Source of the DNA: Ignavibacteria bacterium
GTDB taxonomy: Bacteria; Bacteroidota; Ignavibacteria; Ignavibacteriales; SURF-24
Reading direction: 5' to 3'
DNA: 64,000 nt
Assembly: GCA_025612245.1 (NCBI GenBank)
Contig: JAAXKQ010000009.1
Coordinates: 100,567-164,566 of the forward strand
In this document: positions 1 through 9,485 of the stretch, piece after piece
How the letters are laid out: each line of letters begins with the position of its first letter
Numbering within the stretch: the first letter of the stretch is position 1
Position numbers and translations under genes: made by a program
The notes under the pieces: model-generated
What the model was told of the DNA's origin: nothing
Database searches by the model: none
The model's input: the letters and a program-made list of their open reading frames with translations, nothing else

Positions 1-2
1 AT

Positions 3-500
3 ATGACAAACGTCCATCTGCTCATAGACAGGCGCAACTATAAGCTGGATCTGTATTCCGATACCGTCCTGGTAAAATCCTACAGGGCAGTTTTCGGCAG
101 AAACAACAATGGCCTGCGCAGGCCTTCGCTTGAGAGCCAGATTACTCCTGTTGGCAGTTACCAGATATGCGAGATTGACACTATTTCAGGATATCACAAG
201 TTCTTAAGGCTGAATTTCCCGAACTACAAGGATATCACAGAGGCCTATAAGGCCGGAATGATTACAGAAAGGGAATATGAAACATTCTATGACGAGCTTG
301 AAGCGGGTGGGTGCGCAAAATCTGCCGGCAAAAAATTCCCAAGAATTGGGATCCATGGTACCGGGAGGTTAAATTTTATCTTTAAGAATTTGCCATTTAC
401 ATTTAACTGGACTAACGGCTCTGTTGCTGTAAGCAATGAAAATATTGACGAAATCTATTCTGTAATAAAACCCGGGACTGAAGTTGACATTAAAAATTAA
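3..500 (+). CDS. L,D-transpeptidase (YkuD-fold) family protein, catalytic Cys replaced by Ser
   Basis: YkuD-type proteins make 3-3 cross-links or attach proteins to peptidoglycan in the periplasm. The fold is clear: a beta-rich start, a TPxGxY element near residue 50, the HKFLRLNFPN segment, the conserved GIHG (His118) and the DWTNG-like element FNWTNG near residues 134-139. In this subfamily the next residue is the nucleophilic Cys; here it is Ser140 (codon TCT at 420-422). The segment after it (VAVSNENIDEIY) is normal for the family. No signal peptide is visible, and the start is only two bases from the window edge, so the true N-terminus may lie upstream. The lipoprotein gene downstream overlaps it by 17 nt, which suggests co-transcription. 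The family call is firm; activity is doubtful because of the substitution. Confidence 0.8.
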   Translation: MTNVHLLIDRRNYKLDLYSDTVLVKSYRAVFGRNNNGLRRPSLESQITPVGSYQICEIDTISGYHKFLRLNFPNYKDITEAYKAGMITEREYETFYDELEAGGCAKSAGKKFPRIGIHGTGRLNFIFKNLPFTFNWTNGSVAVSNENIDEIYSVIKPGTEVDIKN

Positions 501-1137
501 ATTATCGCTAAAAGTAGCATCTTTTTTATTCCTTTCAATAATTCTTGCCTCGTGCGAGAAAAAAGAGACCCCAAAGCCACAGGTTCCTGTTGTTTCAGCC
601 GACTCGGCTAAGAAACTGGATAGGAAATTTGCCCGGGAAAGAGTAGGGCAGATATTGGGCACAAAGGTCAGCTTCTTTGAGGAAGGGAAGTTCCAGGAAG
701 ATTCCACCGCGGGTGTGGCTGCAGGTACCGAAAAGAATGACAAGACCAGCTGGGGAATCAGATTCTACTATTTCAAGAAAGCAAATAACGACTTAAATAA
801 ATCTTATGAAACCCCCTTATTAAAAGGGTCATTTTCTGAAAGTCTGGTTAAAAAAATAAAGCTTTCATCGGCAGACTACGAGATGCTTTATTACGATTCA
901 CAGGCCTATTTCATGGGAAGCGGTGGAGGCGAAATCTTCTCTTATATCGTGGATTTCAACAAAAACCAGGTTTACTATGCTCACTTTTTTACGGTGGAGA
1001 AACACCCTACTTCACTTTATTTGTCGCCTAATACGGACGTTAAAGAAATTAGAAATTTCTTCATCAGGCACTTCCAAAAGGATTATCCCGACCTGAAGAT
1101 AGTCAATAAGGATTATAACCTGGAAGATATATTTTAA
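484..1137 (+). CDS. predicted lipoprotein of unknown function
   Basis: The reading frame opens with TTG at 484, inside the end of the preceding gene. The N-terminus is a typical lipoprotein signal: Lys residues, a hydrophobic stretch, then the lipobox LASC with Cys24, so the mature protein should be lipid-anchored. The remaining ~190 residues are soluble and mixed alpha/beta, with a Gly-rich turn (MGSGGGE). I recognise no domain. It lies between an L,D-transpeptidase-like gene and an Omp85 gene, so an envelope role is likely but not shown. Confidence 0.75.
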   Translation: MTLKIKLSLKVASFLFLSIILASCEKKETPKPQVPVVSADSAKKLDRKFARERVGQILGTKVSFFEEGKFQEDSTAGVAAGTEKNDKTSWGIRFYYFKKANNDLNKSYETPLLKGSFSESLVKKIKLSSADYEMLYYDSQAYFMGSGGGEIFSYIVDFNKNQVYYAHFFTVEKHPTSLYLSPNTDVKEIRNFFIRHFQKDYPDLKIVNKDYNLEDIF

Positions 1138-1171
1138 GGAATAAAACAGAATTTTCAGAAACTGACATAAT

Positions 1172-3331
1172 ATGACCAGATACAAGATTTTGCTGCTTGC
1201 AATAGTCATTGCCGTTTCAGGCAACAACTTCCTGTTTGCACAGCAGGGCAGGGGCGAAGAGAACATTGAGCAATATGAGCTTGTCAGCATTGAATTCCAC
1301 GGAAACCAATCAATTCCAGGTTCGGTCCTTGAAACCATAATTTCTTCAAAGTCCACCCCGAACTGGTTTTATAAGCTTCTGCACAAGGTATCGGGCAGCC
1401 TGGGCCTTCCGCCCCAGTATTTTGACTCTCTTAAGATACCCGAGGACATGAAGGCGCTTGAGAAATACTACAGGGATAACGGTTTCTTTAAGGCCAGGTT
1501 CTCAAACGAGTACAACATAGACAAGGATAAAAAAGAAGCCACACTGATCTATTCCATCATAGAGGGTCCGGAGTTTAAGATCAGGAAATTTGGCTACCAG
1601 GGCCTTGATTCACTGCCGGTGGAATTCAGGCAGAAGATTGCAAGCGATTACTGGGTGGATACCACAAAACCATTCTCTAGGGGACTTGTTGAACAGGAGA
1701 CAAAGCCAGTAATAAGTTTTCTCAGGGATAATGGCTACATGCAGGCAGACGTCAATAAGCCAGAAGTATTTGTCTATACCGATTCCAATTTCGTGGATAT
1801 CAGGGTGGGCCTTACATCGGGCCGCCGCTACAAGGTAAATGCCCTTGAGGTTGAAAAAAAAGGCCCGGGCAAGGAATACGTGGAAGATACGCTCATTAAG
1901 AAGATCGTCAGCATTACACCCGGAGATTACTACAGTGCTGAGGAAAAGCAGAGGGCACAGGTAAGGCTTTACCGTACTAATCTTTTTTCCTCTGTGCTCA
2001 TAAGCGGATTTGTTCCCGATACGAATAAAAGCCTCGTTAACCTGAATATAACGGGTGACATAACGAAAATGAACGATCTTTCACCTGAAATTATTATTAA
2101 TAACCAGGAAAGCGCCTTTAACGTAGGTCTTGGCACTACCTATACAAGGAAGAATTTCCTTGGCAATGCTCGTACATTTACACTCGGGGGCAGCTTTGCC
2201 GTGCAGGATGTGTTTAACGTCAATTACAGCAAAATATTCGGCTTTGTGACATCAATACGCGATACGTCGATTTTAGGGTACGTTGACCTCCGCGCATCCG
2301 TTGAGCAGCCTTTCCTTTTTGACCGTAAGATCTCGAGCAAGCTTGAAGGTTACTTTACCATCAACAAGCAGAAACAGTACAGGTCGCTCATCTACGGAAC
2401 CAAGATCAGCCTTGATTTTGAACTTCCCAGAAATGTTTACATAAATTCGCTGGTTACCTATTACCAGGCTGAAAGGACAATAGATAATCTTCTGGAAGAC
2501 TATGTAAGGACCGTAATAAGGAACAATGCCGCTTCCACTGACGTTCCTTTAACTCCGGCAGAAGAGGATTCAATTGTCAGCAACCTGCGCAGCTCCAGAA
2601 ACATTACCTCTATTATAGGAGCCGATATAGGGGCGAACAAGACGAACGACATTATGTTCCCAACCAAGGGATACAATTTATCCCTGACCCTTGAGGAAGG
2701 AAATCTCCTTCCATCAATTTTCAAAAGACTGGGTGCAGATTACATTAACGTCAGGTCGCAGTTTTACCGCCTGCAGACCACGGTTTCTTATTTCCCTAAT
2801 GTCTATAATTCGCCTGTAGACGCGTTTGGCATTAAATTCAGGCTGGGTTACCTTCAGACTTATCAGGGAACGAAAAATGACGTTCCATTAAACAGGTTCT
2901 TTTCGGCAGGAGGATCCAACTCAGTGCGCGGCTGGCGAGCAAGGCAACTGATACCAAAGGCTGCAAACATCCCCATACTTACCGCAGCGGATTTTCAAAA
3001 CCTGTTTTTGCGCAACATTCCCCTTGGCGGCACTTTTCTCATGGAAGGCTCCTTTGAAACGAGGAACCGCATCATAGGCAGCCTCGGCAGCGCGGCCTTT
3101 ATTGACTATGGTAACACATTTACAGGTTATAACAGCTTCAGCTTTAATCAGCTTGCAGTAGCCGTAGGCCTGGGCCTGAGGTATTACTCTTCCTTTGCCC
3201 CAATAAGGGTGGACATAGGCCTTAAGGCATACGACCCCTATGAGAGGAAGGCTTTTATGAACCTTTACCGGAACCAGCACTTTTTCCAGAATTACATAGA
3301 AATCCACTTCGGAATCGGGGAGGCTTTCTAG
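1172..3331 (+). CDS. Omp85-family outer-membrane protein (BamA/TamA-like)
   Basis: Omp85 proteins insert or translocate proteins at the outer membrane. The 719-residue product has a signal peptide (cleavage near FAQQ, residue ~24), an N-terminal region with POTRA-like repeats to about residue 300 (one begins YELVSIEFHGNQSIPGSVLE), and a C-terminal 16-strand-type barrel. The diagnostic VRGW motif of the family lies near residues 585-588, after FFSAGGSNS. The chain ends in Phe, as expected for a beta-signal. It is shorter than a five-POTRA BamA, so it may be a TamA-like or lineage-specific paralogue and not the essential BamA. A 34-nt gap separates it from the upstream lipoprotein gene. Confidence 0.85.
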   Translation: MTRYKILLLAIVIAVSGNNFLFAQQGRGEENIEQYELVSIEFHGNQSIPGSVLETIISSKSTPNWFYKLLHKVSGSLGLPPQYFDSLKIPEDMKALEKYYRDNGFFKARFSNEYNIDKDKKEATLIYSIIEGPEFKIRKFGYQGLDSLPVEFRQKIASDYWVDTTKPFSRGLVEQETKPVISFLRDNGYMQADVNKPEVFVYTDSNFVDIRVGLTSGRRYKVNALEVEKKGPGKEYVEDTLIKKIVSITPGDYYSAEEKQRAQVRLYRTNLFSSVLISGFVPDTNKSLVNLNITGDITKMNDLSPEIIINNQESAFNVGLGTTYTRKNFLGNARTFTLGGSFAVQDVFNVNYSKIFGFVTSIRDTSILGYVDLRASVEQPFLFDRKISSKLEGYFTINKQKQYRSLIYGTKISLDFELPRNVYINSLVTYYQAERTIDNLLEDYVRTVIRNNAASTDVPLTPAEEDSIVSNLRSSRNITSIIGADIGANKTNDIMFPTKGYNLSLTLEEGNLLPSIFKRLGADYINVRSQFYRLQTTVSYFPNVYNSPVDAFGIKFRLGYLQTYQGTKNDVPLNRFFSAGGSNSVRGWRARQLIPKAANIPILTAADFQNLFLRNIPLGGTFLMEGSFETRNRIIGSLGSAAFIDYGNTFTGYNSFSFNQLAVAVGLGLRYYSSFAPIRVDIGLKAYDPYERKAFMNLYRNQHFFQNYIEIHFGIGEAF

Positions 3332-3374
3332 GCCCGAAAACGGGGGCTTAATTGCGTTCGGGGCTATTTATAAG

Positions 3375-3407
3375 TTGTTAAACTTAGGAATTTTAACTAA
3401 TTTATTG
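3375..3407 (+). promoter_or_regulatory. possible promoter for the yicC-gmk-rpoZ operon
   Basis: TTGTTA at 3375-3380, a 17-bp spacer and an AT-rich TAATTTAT at 3398-3405 precede yicC by about 25 nt. It is a partial match to both sigma-70 and Bacteroidota consensus, so this is a weak call. Confidence 0.3.
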
Positions 3408-3430
3408 AACTAAATTTTTAGGATTTTTCG

Positions 3431-4306
3431 ATGATTTCCAGTATGACCGGGTTTGGCAAAGGTACAGCCCAGAATAATCATGTTAACGTAGAAGCCGAAA
3501 TAAAGAGCGTCAACAGCAGGTACCTCGAGGTATCCTTAAAGCTGCCGAAAAACCTGCAGAGCAAGGAATACGAGATAAGGGAGCTCATAAGGAGCAGGAT
3601 AAAAAGGGGGAAAATTATACTGAACGTTCAGGTAAAGAAAAACGGTCTGGTAAATGAAAAACCCTCGCTCGATAAAGAAGGTGTTGAGTATGCGGTTAAA
3701 TTCCTGAAGGAGCTGAAAAAGACCGCAAAGCTGAAGGATAAGATTACGCTTGAACAGCTTCTGACGTTTCAGGACCTTTTTTCATCCGATATGAGCGATG
3801 AGCTGGAAAGTGAATTCCAGCTGGTCCGTGAGGCCATTGAAGCCTCAATTGGTGAGCTTCTGACGATGAGAAACAAGGAAGGCGAGGAACTGTCAAAAGA
3901 CCTTGCAATGCGCATAAATAACATACAGCAGACTGTATCGATCATTGAAGAGCTTAGCAAGAACAGCGCTCAGGAAAATTTTGAGAAAATGAAGGAAAGG
4001 GCCAGGCAGCTTCTTGGAGACATTTCCGCATACACAGACAGGCTGGAAATGGAGCTCGCAATTCTGGTGGATAAAGCCGACATTACGGAAGAATGCGTAA
4101 GGCTGAGAAGTCATGCAAAGTTTTTCCTGGAAAGCTTGAAGCAGAGCGCCGAGGTTGGCCGCAAGCTTAATTTCCTCTGCCAGGAAATTAACCGTGAAGC
4201 CAACACGATAGGCAGCAAAACACTTTCTACGGAAATATCTCACTACACGGTTTATATAAAGGAAGAACTCGAAAGGATCCGCGAGCAAATTCAAAATATT
4301 GAGTAA
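3431..4306 (+). CDS. yicC: YicC/YloC-family endoribonuclease-type protein
   Basis: The N-terminus MISSMTGFGKG and the following EIKSVNSRYLE block are hallmarks of the YicC family. Members have been described as stress-related endoribonucleases or RNase adaptors. The 291-residue length is normal. The C-terminal half (DUF1732-type) contains the conserved run DITEECVRLRSHAKFF. It is followed after 18 nt by gmk and then rpoZ and coaBC, a conserved order in many bacteria, which strongly supports the assignment. Confidence 0.93.
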   Translation: MISSMTGFGKGTAQNNHVNVEAEIKSVNSRYLEVSLKLPKNLQSKEYEIRELIRSRIKRGKIILNVQVKKNGLVNEKPSLDKEGVEYAVKFLKELKKTAKLKDKITLEQLLTFQDLFSSDMSDELESEFQLVREAIEASIGELLTMRNKEGEELSKDLAMRINNIQQTVSIIEELSKNSAQENFEKMKERARQLLGDISAYTDRLEMELAILVDKADITEECVRLRSHAKFFLESLKQSAEVGRKLNFLCQEINREANTIGSKTLSTEISHYTVYIKEELERIREQIQNIE

Positions 4307-4324
4307 TTCAAAACCGAGTGCTAA

Positions 4325-4906
4325 TTGACTGATAACAAAGGATGTATTATTGTAGTTTCCGCTCCGAGTGGAGCCGGAAAGACCACGATTGTTAAAAATG
4401 TACTGAAATCTTTCCCTGAGATAATCTTTTCAATTTCTGCCACAACCAGAAAGAAAAGAGAAAGTGAAACAAATGGCGTTGAGTATTTTTTTATTTCAGA
4501 GGAAGAATTTCTTCAGAAAATACGCGATGACGAGTTTATAGAGTGGGAAAAGTTCTACGATTACTATTATGGCTCGTTAAAAAGCTTTGTTAATGAGAAC
4601 GTTGAGAAGGGAAACTGTGTTCTGTTTGAAGTAGACGTTAAAGGCGCCCTCAACATAAAAAAGATTTATCCCGGGGCGGCTATGATTTATATTATGCCTC
4701 CAAGCCTTGAGGAGCTGAAAAAACGCCTTAGCAACAGAATGACTGAAACGAAAGAGGATTTAAAGAAGAGGCTGGACAGGGCCGAGATGGAACTGGGCCT
4801 TAAAGATGAGTTTGACTATATTGTAATTAACGATGAACTGGAAACGGCAATTTCTGAAGTAAAAGAGATAATAAAGAACAAAATAAATAAAGAGGAGAAA
4901 ATCTGA
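4325..4906 (+). CDS. gmk: guanylate kinase
   Basis: Phosphorylates GMP to GDP with ATP in the cytoplasm. The P-loop SAPSGAGKTT lies near residues 11-20. The GMP-binding segment (SATTRKKRESETNGVEYFF) and the lid region (RMTETKEDLKKRL) are intact. At 193 residues it is full length. The start is TTG, chosen because the P-loop then sits at the usual distance from the N-terminus. Its stop overlaps the rpoZ start by one base (TGATG), indicating translational coupling. Confidence 0.95.
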   Translation: MTDNKGCIIVVSAPSGAGKTTIVKNVLKSFPEIIFSISATTRKKRESETNGVEYFFISEEEFLQKIRDDEFIEWEKFYDYYYGSLKSFVNENVEKGNCVLFEVDVKGALNIKKIYPGAAMIYIMPPSLEELKKRLSNRMTETKEDLKKRLDRAEMELGLKDEFDYIVINDELETAISEVKEIIKNKINKEEKI

Positions 4907-5196
4907 TGGGAATACAGCCTATTGATTTGCGCAAACTTGACGAAAAAACGGCAAATACTTATGAAGCCGTAATTGTTGCGGCAAAAGAAGGTAGAAGAGT
5001 TAACGAAGAAACCAGACTGGAATACAACTCCCTGGTTAATACAATACCCTCAAAAGGTATTGATGACGACAGTGAAGACATTGAAAACCCCGATCAGCTG
5101 AAGATTTCTCTGGAATTTGAAAAAAGACCCAAACCGCATCTTCAGGCTCTTAATGAACTGCTGAAGGGAAAAATTGAATACCGCTATAAATCCTGA
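4906..5196 (+). CDS. rpoZ: RNA polymerase omega subunit
   Basis: Small subunit that helps assemble the beta-prime subunit of RNA polymerase. The 96-residue protein has the omega core (ANTYEAVIVAAKEGRRVNEE, then a conserved region around ISLEFEKRPKPHLQALNELL) and sits directly behind gmk, its classic neighbour. An AGAGGAG ribosome-binding site lies inside the end of gmk. coaBC follows after 5 nt. Confidence 0.9.
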   Translation: MGIQPIDLRKLDEKTANTYEAVIVAAKEGRRVNEETRLEYNSLVNTIPSKGIDDDSEDIENPDQLKISLEFEKRPKPHLQALNELLKGKIEYRYKS

Positions 5197-5201
5197 CAAA
5201 A

Positions 5202-6404
5202 ATGGACAGTTTTTTTTCGGGTAAAAAAATCATTCTGGGCGTTACGGGCGGGATTGCAGCTTACAAATCCTGCCTCTTAGCCCGACTTTTAGTTAAGCTT
5301 GGAGCGGAAGTAAGAGTTATCATGACTCCTTCCGCTCTTGAGTTTGTAACCCCCCTTACATTTTCCACGCTTACCGGCAACGAGGTAATTGTAAACATTT
5401 TTCCGGAGACACAGAAAAACGGCGTAAGCCTTAAGACCTGGCACATTGAATATGCGCTCTGGGCCGACCTGATGATAATTGCTCCTCTTACGGTAAATTC
5501 GCTTGCTAAAATTGTGCATGGATTTGCCGATAATGCTCTTACGACGGTCGTTGCTGCCTTAAGATGCCCCCTGGTTGCGGCTCCTGCGGCGGATGTGGAC
5601 ATGTACAACAATAAAGTTACGCAGGAGAACCTGAAAATCTTGAAGGCCATGGCCTACATTGTGGAGCCTGAAGAAGGCTTCCTTGCAAGCGGGCTTAGCG
5701 GACTTGGGAGAATGGCCGAGCCGGAGAAGATACTGGAGGCTTCGGAGCTGGTTTTAGCTGGATTTTCTAAGGACCTTGAAGGGAAAAATATTCTTGTAAC
5801 GGCTGGGCCAACATATGAGGACATTGATCCCGTGAGGTTTATTGGCAACCGTTCTTCGGGGAAAATGGGCTTCCAGATTGCAAAAGCTGCCAGCCTGAGG
5901 GGCGCCAGGGTGACACTCGTTTCGGGGCCAACGGCAGAGACGGCTTACCCCGGAATAAAGCAGCTCAAGGTAAGAAGCGCCGCTGAGATGAAGAAAGCAG
6001 TCGATAAGAACCTCAGCGAAAGCGACATCCTTGTCATGGCTGCCGCTGTTGCCGACTACCGTCCGGAGAGTGTGGCGGCAAAAAAGATTAAAAAAGAAGA
6101 AAACATAAAATCGATAGAGCTTACAAAGACAGAGGACATTCTGGGCTCTATTGAAAAGGGTGATAAAAAGATCGTTGGCTTTGCGCTTGAAACCGACAAC
6201 GAATTCGGCAATGCAAAAGACAAGTTGACGAGAAAAAAACTGGATATGATAGTGCTGAATTCCTTAAAGGATAAAAGCGCTGGTTTTGAGTTCGATACGA
6301 ACAAGGTTACAATTATCACCAAAGAAGGCAAAATAAAAGAATACCCTCTCATGAGTAAATTCTTAACAGCTAATTATATCCTTTCAGAAATAAGCGAACT
6401 TTAG
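5202..6404 (+). CDS. coaBC: bifunctional phosphopantothenoylcysteine decarboxylase / phosphopantothenate-cysteine ligase
   Basis: Catalyses two consecutive steps of coenzyme A synthesis. The N-terminal flavoprotein decarboxylase domain (about residues 1-185) starts with [11 protein letters not shown] and contains the active-site His in [11 protein letters not shown]. The usual PAMN/PAMD signature reads PAADVDMY here, so the Met is replaced by Ala. The C-terminal ligase domain (about 190-400) has [34 protein letters not shown] and a basic KKIKK segment. The 400-residue length is normal. It lies in the gmk-rpoZ-coaBC operon and is followed by the glycosylase gene after 4 nt. Confidence 0.95.
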   Translation: MDSFFSGKKIILGVTGGIAAYKSCLLARLLVKLGAEVRVIMTPSALEFVTPLTFSTLTGNEVIVNIFPETQKNGVSLKTWHIEYALWADLMIIAPLTVNSLAKIVHGFADNALTTVVAALRCPLVAAPAADVDMYNNKVTQENLKILKAMAYIVEPEEGFLASGLSGLGRMAEPEKILEASELVLAGFSKDLEGKNILVTAGPTYEDIDPVRFIGNRSSGKMGFQIAKAASLRGARVTLVSGPTAETAYPGIKQLKVRSAAEMKKAVDKNLSESDILVMAAAVADYRPESVAAKKIKKEENIKSIELTKTEDILGSIEKGDKKIVGFALETDNEFGNAKDKLTRKKLDMIVLNSLKDKSAGFEFDTNKVTIITKEGKIKEYPLMSKFLTANYILSEISEL

Positions 6405-6408
6405 TAAA

Positions 6409-7155
6409 TTGGTTGAACAAAGCATTCAGAAATTAATTGAAGCATTAAAGGATCAGGATTCCATTTTCGGGCCCCTTATGTTTGAAAACAGGAGGTTTGA
6501 GAAAATTGACCCGGATCTGTGGGCTGAAGCATTAGAAGACCGTGCAGACGGGGAGGATAGTATGGAAAATGAACTGGACAAAGAGGGATTCATTCACGCC
6601 AGGAATTTAACAGAGTTACAAGGCTTCATGCTGGAATGCCACAAGTGCCCGCTTGAAAAGACACGCACCAACCTGGTATTCGGTTCCGGCAATCCCAAGG
6701 CAAAGGTAATGGTTATCGGTGAAGCCCCCGGTGCAGAAGAGGACCTGCAGGGAAAGCCCTTTGTAGGGCGGGCAGGAAAACTTCTGACGGATATTCTTGC
6801 GGCAATAAAGTTTTCAAGAGACGAAGTATATATAACCAACATACTCAAATGCCGACCTCCCGGAAACAGGAACCCTCTGCCAAGTGAAATGGAAGTTTGC
6901 ATTCCATACCTTCACAGGCAGATAGAAATGATAAAGCCAAAGCTGATTTTGTGCCTGGGCCTCATATCGGCCTCAGGGCTGTTGAACCTGAAACTTTCGC
7001 TGGGGAAAATGAGGGGGAACATTTACGAGCTCGGTAATGCGAAAGTAATGGTAACTTATCATCCTGCAGCACTCCTGAGAAACCCCCAGTGGAAAAGGCT
7101 TGCCTGGGAGGATGTTCAGAAATTCAGGAAATTATACGATGATATGGTGGGGTAA
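6409..7155 (+). CDS. family 4 uracil-DNA glycosylase (Fe-S)
   Basis: Removes uracil from DNA in base-excision repair. The signature GEAPGAEEDLQGKPFVGRAG lies near residues 104-123, and the second catalytic region VTYHPAALLRNP is near the C-terminus. Four Cys ligands for a 4Fe-4S cluster are visible: CHKC near residues 78-81, and the pair flanking RPPGNRNPLPSEMEV. This pattern is typical of the thermophile-type family 4 enzymes. The first ~70 residues are an acidic extension. The start is TTG at 6409. dnaB begins 11 nt downstream. Confidence 0.92.
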   Translation: MVEQSIQKLIEALKDQDSIFGPLMFENRRFEKIDPDLWAEALEDRADGEDSMENELDKEGFIHARNLTELQGFMLECHKCPLEKTRTNLVFGSGNPKAKVMVIGEAPGAEEDLQGKPFVGRAGKLLTDILAAIKFSRDEVYITNILKCRPPGNRNPLPSEMEVCIPYLHRQIEMIKPKLILCLGLISASGLLNLKLSLGKMRGNIYELGNAKVMVTYHPAALLRNPQWKRLAWEDVQKFRKLYDDMVG

Positions 7156-7166
7156 TTAAAAATTAT

Positions 7167-8612
7167 ATGAGTAAGACGAAAAAAGAAACCACGGAAGACA
7201 TTAATATAAGTGCACTCCAGAGTGCCTCTGTAAAGCCGCCTTCGGCGCCGGAGGTGGAGATGGCCGTTCTGGGTGCAATGATGATAGAAAAAGAAGCGGT
7301 TCCAAAAGGAATTGAGCTTCTTACGCCTGAGGCTTTTTATGTCAAGCAGCACAAGCTTATTTTTGAAGCCATCCAGTCGCTCTTTGAAGCCAATGAGCCT
7401 GTTGATACGGTAACGCTTTATGAAGAGCTGAAGAAAAAAGGGCAGATCGAGGAAGCAGGCGGGGCAGTGTACCTAAGCCGCCTGTCGCAGAATATTTCTT
7501 CAGCGGCAAATATTGAGTATCACGCCAAGATAGTGCTGGAAAAGCACATATTAAGGGGTCTTATTACGGCTTCAATGGAAATTGCGCAAAGTGCCTACGA
7601 AGGGAGTGAAGACGCCTTCGACCTTCTTGACAGGGCCGAGCGCCAGATCTTTGAGATCACGGAAGCCCACATGAAAAAGTCTTATTCGCAGATGAATAAG
7701 GCCGTAATTGAGGCGATGGAGTACATTGAACTTATACATTCCAAGAAACACCAGCAGTTTGCAGTTCCAACCGGGTTCTATCAGCTGGACGATATGCTTG
7801 GCGGATTCCAGAAGTCGGATCTCATAATTATTGCAGCCCGCCCTTCAATGGGTAAAACGGCTTTTGCTCTTTCACTTGCGCGCAACGCCGCCGTGGATCA
7901 CAAGGTGCCCGTGGCTATATTCAGCCTTGAAATGGCTACCATACAGATGGTTATCCGTATGATATGCTCCGAGGCCAGGCTTAATGCCCATCTGGTAAGA
8001 ACCGGAAAGCTGCCAAACGAGGAAGGCCCCAAGCTCAGCCGTAACATACACAAGCTCAGCGAGGCTCCGATATTTATTGACGACTCCCCAAGCCAGACGA
8101 TTCTTGAAATAAGGGCCAAATGCAGAAGACTCAAAGCAGAGAAAAAGCTCGGTCTTATTATGATAGATTACCTTCAGCTTATGAACGCGTCTTCCAAGAT
8201 GGAAAGCCGTGAAAGGGAAATTTCACACATATCCAGGTCCTTAAAAGCCCTGGCAAAGGAGCTTAATATACCTGTAATTGCCCTTGCTCAGCTTAACCGT
8301 GCCGTGGAATCAAGAAACGATAAAAGGCCGATGCTTTCGGATTTGCGTGAATCGGGTTCTATTGAACAGGATGCCGACGTTGTTATGTTTATTCACCGTC
8401 CCGAGTACTATGGCATGAAGCAGGACGCCGACGGCAACAGTCTTGAAGGTGTAGCTGAAATTATCGTGGGAAAACAGAGAAACGGTCCTACGGGCGACGT
8501 AAGACTGAAGTTCTTTAAGGATTATGCGCGTTTTGAAAATCTGGAACTTGTCAGACATATTGAAGAAGCAAACCAACAACCAACTACAATTGAGGAAGAT
8601 TATCCGATATGA
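7167..8612 (+). CDS. dnaB: replicative DNA helicase DnaB
   Basis: Hexameric 5'-3' helicase of the replication fork. The N-terminal domain (PPSAPEVEMAVLGAMMIEKEA) is followed by a RecA-like ATPase domain with Walker A ARPSMGKTAF near residues 224-233, Walker B LIMIDYLQLM, the DnaB motif (EISHISRSLKALAKELNIPV) and LRESGSIEQDADVVMFIHR. The 481 residues match family length, with no intein. Its TGA overlaps the next ATG (ATGA), so the DUF1460 gene is probably translationally coupled. Confidence 0.96.
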   Translation: MSKTKKETTEDINISALQSASVKPPSAPEVEMAVLGAMMIEKEAVPKGIELLTPEAFYVKQHKLIFEAIQSLFEANEPVDTVTLYEELKKKGQIEEAGGAVYLSRLSQNISSAANIEYHAKIVLEKHILRGLITASMEIAQSAYEGSEDAFDLLDRAERQIFEITEAHMKKSYSQMNKAVIEAMEYIELIHSKKHQQFAVPTGFYQLDDMLGGFQKSDLIIIAARPSMGKTAFALSLARNAAVDHKVPVAIFSLEMATIQMVIRMICSEARLNAHLVRTGKLPNEEGPKLSRNIHKLSEAPIFIDDSPSQTILEIRAKCRRLKAEKKLGLIMIDYLQLMNASSKMESREREISHISRSLKALAKELNIPVIALAQLNRAVESRNDKRPMLSDLRESGSIEQDADVVMFIHRPEYYGMKQDADGNSLEGVAEIIVGKQRNGPTGDVRLKFFKDYARFENLELVRHIEEANQQPTTIEEDYPI

Positions 8613-9466
8613 TGAAATTATTTACATTTTTAGCCGTTATGCTATCAGTTACAACAATGTCGTTTTCACAGACAATTTACACACAGAAAGACAAAGAAAT
8701 CTGCAAGGAAAAGTTTACGCTTGCAGTTGAAAAAGATCTGAACAAAAAGCCGATAAACGATGTGATAGCAGAAATCGGCAAGAGCTTCCTGGGCCTAAAC
8801 TATGAAGCACATACGCTTGAAAGGGAAGGAGACGAGAGGCTGGTGATACACCTTACCGGGCTTGACTGCACTACTTTTCTTGAAAATGCGCTCGTTTTTT
8901 CAAGGTGCATAAAAAGCGGCAAAACCTCGTTTGAAGATTACCAGAATGAGCTTACAAAAGTCAGATACAGGGAAGGAAAGCTTGACGGATATCCTTCCAG
9001 GCTGCATTATTTTTCGGACTGGATTTTCGACAACAATGCAAAAGGTATCGTAAAGGACGTAACAAAAGAAATTGGCGGAAAGCCTTATAACAAGACGATC
9101 AACTTTATGACCAAAAACCGCAGCGAGTACGCTCAGATCAGCAAGAATGAGAAATTCTTTAATGCCATAAAAGACGCCGAGGCCAGGATCAACTCAAGGA
9201 AATATTACTACATTCCGAAAGAAGACATAAAGAATGTTGAAAGCAGGATCAAGAACGGCTACCTCATAGCAATTACAAGCGGCCTTGAAGGAATGGATAT
9301 AGCCCACGTAGGAATTGCGGTTAAGCTTGATGACGGAAGGATTCATTTTCTGCATGCCCCGATCGTAGGTTCAAAGGTTCAGATTACGGATAAGCCCCTT
9401 GCAGACTACCTCATGAAAAATAAAAAGCAGACGGGCATAATGGTTCTTCAGCCCATTGAGCCGTAA
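8609..9466 (+). CDS. secreted DUF1460 (NlpC/P60-like) N-acetylmuramoyl-L-alanine amidase-like protein
   Basis: A signal peptide (about residues 1-21, ending SFSQ) directs export. The catalytic core is recognisable: Cys87 in LTGLDCTTFLEN, His in DIAHVGIAV and a second His in IHFLHAP. DUF1460 proteins have a cysteine-peptidase fold and are linked to peptidoglycan peptide cleavage. The 285-residue length is usual. The start codon overlaps the dnaB stop by 4 nt, and a strong terminator closes the operon. The substrate is inferred from the family only. Confidence 0.85.
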   Translation: MMKLFTFLAVMLSVTTMSFSQTIYTQKDKEICKEKFTLAVEKDLNKKPINDVIAEIGKSFLGLNYEAHTLEREGDERLVIHLTGLDCTTFLENALVFSRCIKSGKTSFEDYQNELTKVRYREGKLDGYPSRLHYFSDWIFDNNAKGIVKDVTKEIGGKPYNKTINFMTKNRSEYAQISKNEKFFNAIKDAEARINSRKYYYIPKEDIKNVESRIKNGYLIAITSGLEGMDIAHVGIAVKLDDGRIHFLHAPIVGSKVQITDKPLADYLMKNKKQTGIMVLQPIEP

Positions 9467-9485
9467 AACAAAATGACTTTATGCT

